Shown: positions 1 to 12,572 of the stretch, piece after piece | Position numbering within the stretch: position 1 is the stretch's first letter | Layout of the letters: each line of letters starts with the position of its first letter | Assembly: GCA_029237695.1 (NCBI GenBank) | Contig: CM055265.1 | Location: 38,614,058-38,678,057, forward strand | Direction: 5' to 3' | Source: Conchocele bisecta | Taxonomy: Eukaryota > Mollusca > Bivalvia > Lucinida > Thyasiridae | DNA: 64,000 nt | Made by a program: the position numbers and the translations under genes | The notes under the pieces: generated by a model | What the model saw: only the letters and a program-made list of their open reading frames with translations | Told to the model about the DNA's origin: nothing | The model's database searches: none

Positions 1-1355
1 CTTGGATGACATAACCATCCGATTTCGACAAATAAATCACCAGAGTCATCGCCTCGTTGATACCTTCGATTTGATATATGACATGACCATATTCGGTCAA
101 AAATAAAATTTGACCCCAATTTGACCCCACGGGTCACGTCCATTTTTTGACCCCGGGGTCACCATTTTAACAACTTTGAAAGAGCATTGTACATCGATCA
201 TTTCAACCAAGTTTTGTCGAAATCCGGTAGGCGGTTCATGAGAAGAAGATTTTTTAAGAATTTATGCTATTTTTAGACAGCGGCCATCTTTTACTAGCGA
301 TGACCTCCATTTCAACAAATCTGAAAAGGCTTCACCCATGTACCATAACTTTTAAGTTTGGCTACCATGGGCCAAGCGGTTCATGTGAAGAAGAATTTTG
401 AAATCTCTAATAAAAGAACGACGTTTTGACCTTTCGGCGGCCATCTTGGATGACATAACCATCCGATTTCGACAAATAATTCACCAGAGTCATCGCCTCA
501 TTGATACCTACGATTTGATATATGACATGACCATATTCGGTCAAAAATAAAATTTGACCCCACGGGCCACGCCCATTTTTGACCCCGGGGTCACCATTTT
601 AACAAATTTGAAAGAGCATTGTACATCGATCATTCCTACCAAGTTTTGTCGAAATCCGGCTAGCTGTTCATGAAAAGAAGATTTTTTAAGAATTTATGCT
701 ATTTTTAGACGGCGGCCATCTTGGAGTAGCGATGACCTCCATTTTAACAAATCTGAAAAGGCTTCACCCATGGACCATAACTGTGAAGTTTGGCCACCTA
801 GGGCCAAGGGTTCGTGTGAAGAAGAATTTTGAAATCTCTAATAAAAGAACAACCTTTCGACATTTCGGCGGCCATCTTCGATTTCGATTTCGACAAAAAG
901 TTGTACCAGAGTGATCGCCTTGTTGATACCTTCAATTTGATAAATGACATGACCATATTCGACCAAAAATAAAATTTTACCCAAATTTGACCCCACGGGC
1001 CACGCCCACTTTTGACCCCGGGGTCACCATTTTAACAAATTTGAAAGAGCATTGTACATCGATCATTCCAACCAAGTTTTGTCGAAATCTTGTAGGCAGT
1101 TCTTGAGAAGAAGATTTTTGAAGAAGTTGTGCTATTTTTAGACGGCGGCCATCTTGGATTACGTATTGACGTCAGTTTAACAATGTTGTAATCCCCCTAC
1201 CTAAGGACCATGACCATGAAGATTGGTGACTATAGGCCCAATGGTTACCGAGGAGAAGACGTTTGAAAATGTTCACGAACGACGGACGGACGACGGACGG
1301 ACGGACACATTGCGGTAACAATAGCTCACATGAGCTTCGCTCAGGTGAGCTAAAA
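1..1355 (-). mobile_element. AGCTCACCTGAG element with ~445-bp tandem units
   Basis: Three units repeat with a period of 430-445 bp (marker cttggatgacataaccatcc at 1 and 445). On the - strand the element starts with a hairpin AGCTCACCTGAGC..GCTCATGTGAGCT ending near 1355. No coding sense. The left end is cut by the window edge. Confidence 0.75.
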
Positions 1356-1804
1356 ATATCATGCCTCATTTGCATATGAAAATAGCCTGATACCACCGCG
1401 CGTCACTATCAGTAAATAAAATATTACGAATTTTGTATATAGATATGTATAGCGGGCACTCATAATTTTTAGAACTGGTGGAATAGTGACACAATTATAC
1501 ACTTATTTAATTCCTACTGAGTGGGCATGTACCTTTAATTACACTTTTTTAATTGGGATTTTGTTGGAAAATAAATCGCATAAATTTGCATATTTGTAAT
1601 GTACAATTATGAAATCTGGCATAACTTTTGATCTGATTATAATGTTTGCATGGGGTTTTCTGCATGTCGTTTGTATTGTCATCATCTAACAGTTTACAAA
1701 ATATATTTTAAAAGTTATTTTTTCTATTCATAAATCTAAACTCGGTAAATTTAAAGATGGGATGTGTGCCGGACACCGGACAGGCCTGTATCTGCGCCTC
1801 ATAA

Positions 1805-2200
1805 CAGCAACTGCACGTTTTCCGCTTTATAGGCAACAGCCTGAACAGGCTGCACTATAGTATATCGCTACACCACGCTACACAGTAAAAATGTGCGTAA
1901 TTTAGCATTTACACTTCGCGCACTAAAATATAGAAGAAACCTGATGCTCATACTTCGCTATATTGTTATTGAGAGACAATTCTACAATTTGACAGAAATA
2001 TATTACCATAAACTTACCTAATAAAGTGCGTATTAGCAAAATTCTAGGTCACTTTCCACGAAGTAGAAAGTAAACAAAGAACGCTTCAAACGCACATTTG
2101 GAAAGACTCAGTCATCACTCTTCGAGTAATGCAGTGTAATGAAATGCAATTCGAGTTATGTACTCGGAACTACACAAACTACACAGTACCTTCATAGAAT
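1805..2200. repeat. Duplicated segment, copy without insertion
   Basis: Matches 25385-25585 plus 26258-26400 in order (cgttttccgctttataggca, aacttacctaataaagtg, cacgaagtagaaagtaaaca). It represents the empty target site of the MITE at 25586-26257. Confidence 0.75.
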
Positions 2201-2508
2201 AGTACGAGCCTGGGAAGAAATATAGATCCAGTTTTTCAGACATATTTATAAACAGTCCGACACGTCGTGTATTGCTCGGTACAACGGTAGTATATCGAGG
2301 CACTGGTGTGCCGGGAGTGTTTGTAGCCGTGTTGTATTCAGTGTCGGGCTGTGTCAATAAATAAATTACACACTGTGTATACAGTACACCAGTGCACACT
2401 CTCGAAACGAGGCTCCAGTTTGTTTGTAAACAAGGCAGCGTGTTTGACATAAACGCGATGGTTGTAATCAATACAAATTTAACTTTCAACAGAACCGTGG
2501 GAGCGTTT

Positions 2509-2716
2509 CAGGCGCGGATCCAGGGGGGTCCATGGTCCCTCCCCCCCCCCCCCCCCCCCCGCTCCCGGCCAAAAAATAAATCTACAATACTCGAATAGTT
2601 GGATGATTTTTTTTCGTGGCCTAGGTGTCAGAAAATCGCATCGCGGAGGTCGGCTATGCCGACTTGTAATTATCTATAGAGACCCCCCCTCTGCAATTAT
2701 TTCTGTATCCGCGCCT
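2509..2716. mobile_element. Hairpin-end element with GCGTTT duplication
   Basis: Ends AGGCGCGGATCC and its inverted form GGATACAG..CGCGCCT are flanked by GCGTTT at 2503-2508 and 2717-2722. Contains a 20-bp C run (2541-2560). Related GGATCCGCCCCTG ends occur near 21275-21295 and 22645-22670. Confidence 0.55.
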
Positions 2717-3875
2717 GCGTTTGTTTAAATTATCTGTCGTGGAGGTGTAGAAAGTGGCGTCACAGGCATTCTGCGTTATTTTGTTTCCATCGTTAGGCAC
2801 TGCAGGCCCGGGCCTGCAGAATTTTCGAGAAAATGGTGTTTTGAAATGTGCCAGAGTGCATCAATTACCTTCTAGTTTGGAATTTTGTTCTTGGGGGGGG
2901 GGGGGGGTGGGGGGGGGGGGTGGCATGCAGATCCCCCTAGCATACTGATCTGCAGGCGATCGCACCAACGGTGCTCGAAGTCGTCAACCGGGCCTGCATA
3001 TTCAAATTGGCTAGCTATGCCCCTGATAACTATATAATATATATTATATATATATAAATAAAGTAAGTACTCTGATTAAGTTACATGTTTCTCAGAGGCG
3101 TCGGAAGCAAATTAATATTGGGAAGGCGACAGTCGACCCGAGTGAAACGAGGGAGTGCTAGGGGGTCCGGGGACATGCCCCCCCTCCCCCCCTGGATTTT
3201 TTTTAAATTATAGATGGCATTTCCTGCATTCTGCTGCATAGGAGAATAGCACATTCCCCAAAACCGATACATTTGCATTATATCGCTATATTAAAGACAT
3301 ATCGAGGCTTTACTTCACTTGTATTTATTATAATCCCACAGATATTTGGTTTTAAATTTCCATTATTTCTGCGCTCTCCACTCAAATATTACACTGCTGT
3401 AGCCTGGTAACGATACATATTGCTTAGAAGCAGGACATGTGTTTCATTGATGGAAATGTGAACAGTGCAGATCCTGATCAGACTGTGCAAATCGTGCATA
3501 CAATTAGCAGACTGCTGCTTTTGCAAGCTGATCTAGCTCTATAATGGTGGCAGAGACAATTAATATGCCAGGTTTAGTAAGATAGTGAACAATATTTCAC
3601 ACCAAAGAGTGTCACATACTGCCATCTGAATTTCAAAGATATTGTAGTCCCCTGGTTAGCCCCAGGATGTTTCTGCTGGTCGTAAAACATATGTACACAG
3701 CACATGAGAAAACACTACTTAATTGTTACTGTGTCATAAGAATTAGATATTTCATTAGGTAGATCCTATAAATAAAATAAAATCTGATTAGGGGCTATAC
3801 ATCATTCATTTGACATTGTATGGTACGGTATCGTTGTATTTTGCTGGTTTGCTGTTTTGTAATGAAACAGTATAG

Positions 3876-4294
3876 TTTGTTTGTTTATTAGTGTGTAACG
3901 GCCTATCAACAGCTAAGGTCATGTAAGGCCGGGCAAACGGGTTCGATCCCATTTTAACCTGCTGCATTGGGGGGGGGGGGGGGGGGGGGGGAATCCCAAA
4001 ATCAGAACGGAACGGAATATGTACATCGAGAACAAATATATTCAGCCCTGAAATTAGAATAACCTGACCTGGTGCCAGGTCTATACCACACCAAAGTCAC
4101 TTGGCCCCTTCCCCTAAAATAGGATTACGAATATCGTAATACTCACGTAATTAAGGGGTATATCCAGATTCAACTGTCACATACAAAATGCCAAAGACGT
4201 ATGTGAGGGCCAAACCAGGTCTCCAGTCGGGATTCCAGTAAGGATGAACCCCGATCGTTAAATTACCCATCGCGTGCTCCCACCTGCCACCCAC
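3876..4294 (-). mobile_element. SINE-like retroposon with 12-bp target duplication
   Basis: Perfect direct repeats GAAACAGTATAG lie at 3864-3875 and 4295-4306. On the - strand the element starts GTGGGTGGCAGGTGGGAG and ends in an A-rich (CAAA)n tail, the classical layout of a SINE. The internal GGTTCGATCCC on the + strand looks like a pol III B box but is in the wrong orientation for this reading. A 23-bp G run (3969-3991) lies inside. Confidence 0.82.
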
Positions 4295-4947
4295 GAAACA
4301 GTATAGGTTATATTTTTTTTAGGTGGAAATCTCCCTCAAAATTGTTACTAAAATGTCAGCATGGTACATAAGAAAACACACCAGTGCATTAGACCATCCG
4401 TATAATCATGGATCATATGACTGTTTCAATTCGTGAGTAATGTACGTATTATATATACTGCAGATTGTAATGACTGGTTGACTGGATGACTAACAGTGCA
4501 TACGCTGATCGGACATCACAGGGTGCAGACTAGTCTGGATCTACACTGATTGTAAACACAATAAGCATGGATTAGTTAGATTAACTATTAATGGTAGACA
4601 TGTCACACGCGTCTCGATAAATGTGTGAACAACAATTAAGTGTTGACTTGTGGACAAGATATACAGAAATGGAATATTTCGATTTTATCAACATACGTAT
4701 TACGAGGTCGAAATTAGTTAATTTATTAATCTGATTATATATTAATTAAAGCCTGGGGGATTTTTTGTCAAATAGGGTGTTTGTTTACCCAAATCACGAT
4801 CACGTCCCGATCCCAAACTCACAGCAAAAAATATAATAACAAAATTGGTCCAAATATTGGGGCGGCGGTCGCCGCCCCTGCCGCCCCGCCCCGGTTCCGA
4901 CGCCTCTGTTTCTTGACGTATTTAATACTTATTAACGTAAACCTAAA

Positions 4948-5468
4948 AGGTACATGCCCACTCAATAGGCACACAATGTTTTTAATAGGAATTAAATAAG
5001 TGTCACTATTAAATTGTGTCACTATTCCACCAGTTCTAACAATTACGAGTGCCCGCTATACAGATGTAATCATTTAGTAATATTTATTTTACTGATATTG
5101 ACTCTCGGTGGTAAGTGGTAACAGGCTATTTTCATTTGCAAATGAGGCATGATATTTTTAATTATTTATACTAATTAAATGCATCACATGAAAAGATAAT
5201 ATTTTCGACAGAATATGAAGTATGGTCATTGCACATACAAAAATAAATACATGTACAGAGAATACATAGTAATGTCGTTAACATTGTAAGGAAACACGGT
5301 TATCGCCCCTGGTATTAGTGTGGAAACTTACGTCTGATATAAAATGTATAATAATGCCAATCAATACGTGGGGTAATGGTCAATGAATTTTTGCAAGAAA
5401 CTGTCCCAGATGATGTACATGTATCTGATATAAAGAACATGTTTTGCCTGCTGCGTGGACATGTACCT
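4948..5468. mobile_element. TTAA-type MITE, second near-complete copy
   Basis: Reversed relative to 8560-9076, with ends aggtacatgcccactcaata and ggacatgtacct; the right side keeps TTAA. The same ATAACCGTG block is present in the opposite orientation. Confidence 0.68.
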
Positions 5469-5473
5469 TTAAA

Positions 5474-6379
5474 CCCTACCGGTTTTGTTACTCTTCATGG
5501 GTAGTAAGTACTATATGTGACGTTACGCGTTGCCAACACAAACGTAACGTCACGTTTCACGATGTTCTATGACAATACGTAGAACATGTATATGGTAGAC
5601 AGTTCAACGTTGGTTTGAACAGTTTTTGGAAATATTTTTATTTTTCTGAGCGGAGAGCTCTACTCGTACTTTTAAATTTATAAAAGGGAAACATCTGAAA
5701 CTTCGTAGACCGGTCTTTAGCACATACATGTACATATATATGCCCACTCAATGGTATTTGTCGAGTTGTATGGTCTCGTATTTGTTGTGCGTGGACAGTT
5801 CTGCGATTCCGCAACTTTGATGTTTCACCGATATAGTACTTTTCGCATCTATTACATGTTATAACATATGAAACAGTTTATATATTACATGACATTGATT
5901 CATATACATAAACAATCTTGCCAGTGAATGTATAGTGGCTCGATTCTAAGATATGTACGCACAATCCCCAGTTCGGACGATTACATTTTGTAATCATTTT
6001 TGACCAATATATGTTTATATACTAGCTCGCACTTCGCATTTCTCAGAATATGTTTGAGATTTTTGGGCTGCCATTTAATAAGCGTTGTTGTTTGCAGAAC
6101 GGCTTTCATATGATAGTCTTGTTGAAATTTTAACTTTTCTTAGCTAGATAATTCCAAGCTATCTATATTCATGTGTCAAAGTCCGTTTACAAACTGTTTC
6201 GTTTTTGGACTGCACCGGCAGCTCCGCCAGTTATCCCCGCCCCCTGGTGATGTTAAATAATTCCCACAGAGAAATATTTGTTCGTAATAAACTCAATATT
6301 GGACCAAAATTCGCGAACTAACAATGAGGATCATTCTAAAAGGGGCATATCAGGATTTTTGAAAGAAATACTATAAACA
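5474..6379. other. No gene seen
   Basis: AT-rich, unique-looking sequence with short frames only; no splice-bounded segment or repeat that I recognise. Confidence 0.5.
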
Positions 6380-7165
6380 AGAGAGCAATTGTGACCTGAT
6401 ATCGCTCACATGTTTATTATAGTTTGCCCATAAATCTGAGAGAGCTTTATACATTCATTATTCCTATGTCGAAGTTTTGTCACAACCAGTCTGGTGGTTA
6501 TAATGGGACGACATTGTTTAGTTTATAGATTTTGTCCAACTTTTTCCGGCGGCCATCTTGGATTATGTGACGCTCTCCAATTTGAAAAATCTTTAAATGT
6601 TCCACGGAAAGACAATAACTATGAAGTATTGCCAGTATCAACCAAGCAGTTCACGAGAAGAAGATGTATGAACTCTCTACTTAAAGAATGACATTTTGAC
6701 CTTTCGGCGGCCATATTGGATGACCTAATCATCCGATTTCGACACAATATGATCCAGAGTGATTGTCTCCTCAATACTTTCGATTTGATATAATATGACA
6801 TGACCATATTCGGTAAAATGTAAAATTTTACCCCTAGTTGACTCCCTGCACCCCCCCCCCCCCCCGCCTAATTTTGACTTTCGATTATTCCTATTAAGCT
6901 TCGTTGAAATCTGTCCGGCAGTTCGTGAGAGAACGTATTTTAAGTATTTGACCTACTTTTCCACGGCGGGCATCTTGGATTAGGGGACTCCAAAAAGTTA
7001 CAAATCAGACAGTCCCCCACCCATAGATCATCTCTGTCAAGTTAGACCAACATTGGCCAAGCGGTGCACAAGAAGAAGACTTTTGAACTATAATTAAATG
7101 GTGAAATTTTGACCTTTCGGCGGCCATCTTGGATGACGTAATCATCCGATTTTAACAAAAAATAC
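6380..7165 (-). mobile_element. Degenerate copy of the 445-bp-unit family
   Basis: Carries ggcggccatcttggat and accatccgatttcgacaca blocks of the same family, more diverged, in minus orientation. Confidence 0.6.
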
Positions 7166-8555
7166 TCCTTAATTCTTCTTCTTCTTCTTTGAGTTACGAA
7201 CACTCCTTCACTCATGAAGATTATGTGCCGGCGCCGTATTTACAAATGATTAGTTATGTGATTATTACAGTTTAGAAAGTGCTCATGAGAAAGAGGAGAA
7301 TAGATTTGTGCGTACACACATATATTTGATTTTTCATAGAACGCCTATATTCTCGTGAATAGTTATACTGGCGTTCTATATTTATAATCGCTCCACGGGC
7401 CGAATGGGATTCGCTGCGGGAAACTTCCTAAAATGAAAGTGTGCCAATACCAATAAGGTATATGTTCGTTCAATATTGAAACATGCTAACACCTGTAAAC
7501 AGTCGATAGGTTATATTAAAATAATAATACGCATGTAATTCGAAAAAATAGCTTTCCAATGAAATTTATGTTAAATAGATTATCCCGTATGGAGCCTCAT
7601 TTAGAACGTCTCCTACACAGAGAGTCAATTTATAAACCATTTTACTAAAAGCCATAGTGGCATGTGTCCAATTATTGGACACAGGATAATATACCAACCA
7701 GTAACAAATTTAAGTTTAACAAGTCAGCTATTTATTGTAAAATGCGATTTTATTTACATGTGTGACGTCATACTATATTCCGTGTTAATTATGGTTAATT
7801 ATAATTACGCTATAAAAAGTAATTCCGACAATAAAATCTTTTAAAAGGTATATACGTTTGCTATATCCCGAATTCAATCAACTAATAACATACATGTATA
7901 ATATAAAGAAGTGAGTTTTGTCATTATCTATTTGTTGCTGGCTTTATTTTAGTTTACCTGCCAAACGCATAATAATACAATGATTGGTCATATTGCCAAT
8001 AAACGTACTGGTCCAAGCCATCGTGAAATTATTGCTGTCTTCATTGTTGATAAGCTCTAAATACGGAAATACAGATACTCATTGTGTACTCAACGATTTG
8101 TGAATGCTACAGACGTACATTTCTGCAAATTTGCTAAAGTTGAGATGACAATACGGTGATAGCCAAAACGCATTGATAATTGACCTACATTTGACATAAG
8201 TCTATTAGTAACGAGAAGTGGCTGCCAGACACGAAACATTCGTTTCAGGTAGGAATTATTTCTTTATTACTGTTGACCGATATTTGAATCGTGCTGACTT
8301 CGACAGCACTTTTAACAATCATTAATTTGTCCAAAAAAAACACACACTTTATTGAACAGTTTTGCTTGTGTTCTGAACATGTGCCGAGTCATTGGTTTTC
8401 GCGACCAATTTTGTTTCTCCACAAGTGTTGTTTAAATAATGTATGGTGCATCTGTGTGTTTGTGGCACCTCGATACTTGTAGATTCACTTTGAATATATT
8501 TGTTCAGTCCAACAATTCAATAAAAAAAATCTGTTTTCAACTCCCATTGACATTG
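7166..8555. other. No gene seen
   Basis: AT-rich, with a short CTT microsatellite near 7177-7190. Short frames have no protein character. Confidence 0.5.
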
Positions 8556-8559
8556 TTAA

Positions 8560-9076
8560 AGGTACATGCCCACTCTGTAGGCACAAAATGTTACTTAGTA
8601 ACTTACATCAGAGACATCATCTGACACATTTTCTGGCAAAATAAACATTCATTCACCGTTATTCCACGTATTTATTGGCATTATTATACATTTTATATTA
8701 GCCGTAAATTTACACACTAATATCAGGGGCGATAACCGTGTTTCCTTAAAATATTAACGGACATTACTACATGTATTTATTCTCTGTATTTATTTTTTGA
8801 TGTGCAATGATCATACTTGATAATATGTCGAAAATATTATTTGTTCAGGTGACGCATTTAATTAGTATAAATAATTAAAAAATATCATGCCTCATTTGCA
8901 TATGAAAATAGATTGATACCACCGCGCGTCACTATCAGTAAAATAAATATTACTAATTGATTATATCTGTATAGCGGGCACTTGCAATTTCTAGAACTGG
9001 TGCAACAGTGACACAATTATACACTTATTTAATTCCTATAAAGAACAATTTGTGCCTACTGAGTGGGCATGTACCT
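8560..9076. mobile_element. TTAA-flanked MITE, full-length copy
   Basis: Inverted ends AGGTACATGCCCACT enclose 517 bp of AT-rich non-coding DNA, flanked by TTAA on both sides (8556-8559 and 9077-9080). The core carries a recognisable block ATCAGGGGCGATAACCGTG found in all relatives. A TTAA target suggests piggyBac-type mobilisation, though the ends lack the usual leading C run. Confidence 0.72.
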
Positions 9077-9187
9077 TTAATGTCATTATTGGCCATTTAA
9101 AAAAAAGACACTACTTCCACCCACCCACCCCAGGAACTCAAATGTGTTTAAAAAACAGTGATGAAATAAGTAAAAAATTGAGGTGTG

Positions 9188-10738
9188 CAAATCCTACGGG
9201 GCGCCAAGTGGGATATGGCTCAATTTTGTCAACAAAATTAATTTTTGTGCCACAAAATTCAATTCTGTATCACAAAATTCAATTCTGTGCCACAATTCTG
9301 TATCACAAAATTCAATTCTGTGTCACAAAATTCAATTCTGTGCCACAAAATTCAATTCTGTGCCACAAAATTCAATTCTGTCAATTCTGCACACGCATGT
9401 AAGAAGGACTACCATTGGTCAGAAACTGCACTGGAGAAATGGGTCACGGTCGCCGATCTACACATTCAATGTCGATGATTTATTTCTCATTCTGCCGATG
9501 ATTCATTTCTCATTCTGCCATTTTGATTCAACTATCTCCAAACGGTCAAACGTTGACAAACCCATTCGTATTTAAACTCATTTGCGTTATAATTGTACAC
9601 ATAATTCATGTACATGTAGATCTCCCGCGAGTACTGACGTCATTTAGTGTGTATCGCAAGGTACATTTGCCCCAGTTAAATCAATAATACACGCGCTGTG
9701 GCCTGTGTTCTGACTGCTGTCTGTGTTTATAAACAGAATGTGTGTATTGGGCCATTTGAGGAAACCATTTGTAGTATTTGTGTAGATACCATGGATACAT
9801 GTACTAAGATGGTGTATACTGTAAATAATGCATGTAGACACATAGTTGCGAAACACGTAACTTCGCAACTAGTAGACACAGATCCAATACCATTTGTTTC
9901 ACAAGGTTATATCTACTGTTAGAATACGACGTCATCTAATGTCATTTTCGAGCATAAAACGTTACCTGATAAATAGAGTACCAGGCTAGTGTATTTTAAT
10001 ATCAAGTTTATCAGGCTCGGCTCGGAAACGGTAGGAATTCCTCGGCAAGCCTCGGAATTCCTACGCGTTTCCTAGCCTTGCCTGATAAACTTGATATCAA
10101 AATACACTAGCCTGGTATTCTCTATATATGGGCATGCTCTCAGGTCTAGCTATGTCCCGGCTACTTTATGTTTGACCCTGTTTACATAATTGAGGGGAAA
10201 TTCTGAATATTTTTCTTATTTCTCCTTCAAAGTATATATGCTTATATGGTGTGACCACTCATTTGTAATCATAATATAACCAAAATAACTGTCCATAAAG
10301 AAGTATAATATTGATATATTGGGTTATATTTTCGCATTGAAATATTTAAACCTGCAAGTGTACTCCACCATCTAGTAAAATGGACTAAGACCGATCTCAA
10401 CCAATCAACGTAGAGATGACATAGACTATCCTACGCAAACTAATTATTGTGGACAAAAATGAATTCTGTCCTACAAAACTGAATTTTCTTCACAAAACTC
10501 AATTCTGTCTTACAAAATTGAATCCTTTATAACAAAAATGAATTTTGTATACGAAACGTATGCAGAATTTAATTTTGTGACACAGAATTGAATTTTGTGA
10601 CACAGAATTGACAGAATTGAATTTTGTGACACAGAATTGAATTTTGTGATTTTTAGTGTTACAAAACTCAATTTTGTACACATAATTAACCTGTCCTGCA
10701 TGGCGCCCCGTAAATCCAGGTACACTGTGCATTTGCAC
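9188..10738. mobile_element. Element with inverted 21-bp tandem arrays at both ends
   Basis: A left array (9228-9389) repeats cacaaaattcaattctgtg; a right array (10449-10672) repeats its reverse complement. Outside each array is a shared inverted motif TACGGGGCGCCA. The interior is non-coding and contains a separate foldback (9970-10126). Open frames across the arrays are artefacts of the repeat. Confidence 0.6.
9970..10126. mobile_element. Foldback palindrome
   Basis: Arms of about 75 bp pair almost fully: ccaggctagtgtatttta on the left with its complement before ggtattctc on the right, continuing inward through aggaattcc. Non-coding. Confidence 0.7.
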
Positions 10739-10744
10739 AGCGGT

Positions 10745-10965
10745 GACTTTTACCTGGGAGTTGAATTGGGTTATTATTGCCCATTATAAAAGTAGTAATA
10801 TTATTACTTATCCTACTGCTTTTGGGAGGGGCCACGTGATTCTGGTGTGGCGAGGACCTGGCATCAGACCAGGATTATTCTGATTTCAGCGCTGAATATA
10901 TAGTTTTGTTATTGTAAATATTCAGTTCTGATTTTGGGATTTTCCCCCCATTTATACATGTACTT
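10745..10965 (+). mobile_element. SINE fragment
   Basis: Matches the reverse complement of the 56180-56620 subfamily, including the tttacctgggagttgaattg block, without head or tail. A reversed scrap of the same block lies at 11811-11856. Confidence 0.6.
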
Positions 10966-11350
10966 GAAAATGTACTTTTTATTTTTACCGGTATATGAAA
11001 CGTGAATTTCGTCACTGATATCAGGGGCGATAACCGTGTTTCCATTAAAGGTTAATGGAAACTATATTCTCTCTGCTTAGTTTTTTTATGTGCAATGCTC
11101 GTACTTTATAATGTGTCAATAAAAATATTTGTTCGGGTGACACATTTAATTGGTATAAATAATTTTAAAAATGTCATGTCTCATTTGCATATGAAAATAG
11201 CCTGATACCACCGCGAGTCACTGTCAGTAAAATCAAAATTACTAAATGATTATATCTGTATAGTGGGCCGGCACTCATAATTTTTAAAACTGGCGGAATA
11301 CATGTACCGTAGTTACACAATTATACACGTATTTAATTATTATAGACAAA
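10960..11350. mobile_element. Degenerate TTAA-type MITE copy
   Basis: Shares the gatatcaggggcgataaccg block, the gcatatgaaaatagcctgat block and the ending near ttatacacgtatttaat with 8560-9076. Terminal repeats are lost. Further scraps lie at about 1350-1540 and 15215-15415. Confidence 0.55.
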
Positions 11351-11373
11351 CTGTTATGCCTACTAGATGGGAC

Positions 11374-11526
11374 CACAGGTTGAAGTAACGGACCGAGGTA
11401 TATCAATACATTAAATATTGTAAAAGAATCCATAAACGAAAAGAAAAAGCTAAACAAAATTGTATTACTCCCTCTATAACACACATATATATATATATAT
11501 ACCTCGGTCCGTTACTTCAACCTGTG
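11374..11526. mobile_element. hAT-like MITE, copy 1, 8-bp duplication
   Basis: Terminal inverted repeats begin CACAGGTTGAAGTAACGG. They are flanked by perfect 8-bp duplications GATGGGAC (11366-11373 and 11527-11534). An 8-bp duplication and CA..TG-like ends fit hAT elements. The core is AT-rich and non-coding. Confidence 0.8.
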
Positions 11527-11916
11527 GATGGGACCCCAACTTTAGCTGATACATTTAATTTGCGAATCATATCTCTTATTCACTATTCTGCAGAGGAAGA
11601 CTGAATGGAAACGTAACTCTGCTACGGACAGTACGGTTGTAGATTTCAAGAGTTACTGTTCACAACTATGAACAATGTCGCTTTCTCGCTTACCACATTT
11701 ATCCAAGTGTTGTGAGTTTGATGCCCGGGTGGGATGTAGATCTCTAAGCACTGTTTCAGGTTGGAAAGTTACGAGTCATTTGCTAAGAAATGGTTAATAC
11801 TGGTTGGGCAATAACCCAATTCAACTCCCAGGTAACAAAAAGAGCCAAATATATTGAAAGAAATTCAATAAAAGGCTACATGTAACCATGTACATAATAG
11901 TGTTTGTTTGTTTCAG

Positions 11917-12528
11917 GGAAGCCATCTACAGATCTTAGCCATCTGGATTATTCGTCGAGCCTCTTCAACTTCACCAGCAGGGCTATTGAGATATTATATG
12001 GGCGGTCCCAGAAGAAGCAGATAAGGCGGAAATTGGTTCTCATTCTGCTGTTGAAGGACACAAAGGCCACCAGAAGAATCGCTGCCAGAAGACACTACTC
12101 CACCTGGGCAACAAGTTGCCAAACACTCGCGAAATGGGAACTGACCTACACGAAGCAAAGTATAGTGTCGCCATGACAGACTGTCATCATCTTAAGATCA
12201 GCGACATCTGAAAATATAACCCTCAAGGAAGAGCTTGAGAAAGACAAGTTCAGTTACAAAAAAATAACCATTTAACCGGAGTACCATCCATGCCAGCGGC
12301 AGTGTTTGTGCGGTTCTTAAATCTGATTTCTGCTCTAATCAACCTGTTAAAAGGATGTGTCGAGAAGACATGTTACTTCTTGTGTTGATGGAATTGAGAA
12401 TTAATCTTATTCACACAAATCTGACTCGTGTAGTTTTAAGATTTGTCAATATTTTTTCAATCGGTGACTCATTCTTGTGGCGGACAGAATTACATCTGTA
12501 CATTTCTGATTATGTGACACTTGAATGA
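11917..12528 (+). pseudogene. Fossil of a THAP/DDE_Tnp_4-type transposase (N-terminal part)
   Basis: A splice-acceptor-like tgtttgtttcag precedes GKPSTDLSHLDYSSSLF, which resembles the end of a THAP zinc-finger domain (HF.SGKPS...P.Y.PSLF). Further on, three frames must be stitched: LKEELEKDKFSYK, then HLTGVPSMPAAVFVRFLNLI, then CREDMLLLVLMELRINLIHT and WRTELHLYISDYVTLE. That order is a coiled coil followed by the helix-turn-helix region preceding the catalytic domain in THAP/ISL2EU/PIF-like DDE transposases. The catalytic DDE part is absent and several frameshifts are present, so it is dead. The product name is by motif recall, without a search. Confidence 0.62.
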
Positions 12529-12572
12529 CTAGATATTGAAATGGTCAGAAATATATTTGCTATGCTTTTACA

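Noticed and set aside
2115..2489. 124-codon frame on the - strand
   Set aside because: Lies partly in the duplicated segment also found near 26281-26400, where the frame is not kept.
3941..3953. GGGTTCGATCCC as the B box of a tRNA gene
   Set aside because: It sits in the body of a SINE copy, no cloverleaf or A box can be drawn around it, and it recurs in every copy.
9052..9575. 116-130-codon frames with KFNSVPQNSIL repeats
   Set aside because: Translation of the 21-bp array; the mirrored array at 10499-10738 gives similar frames on the other strand.
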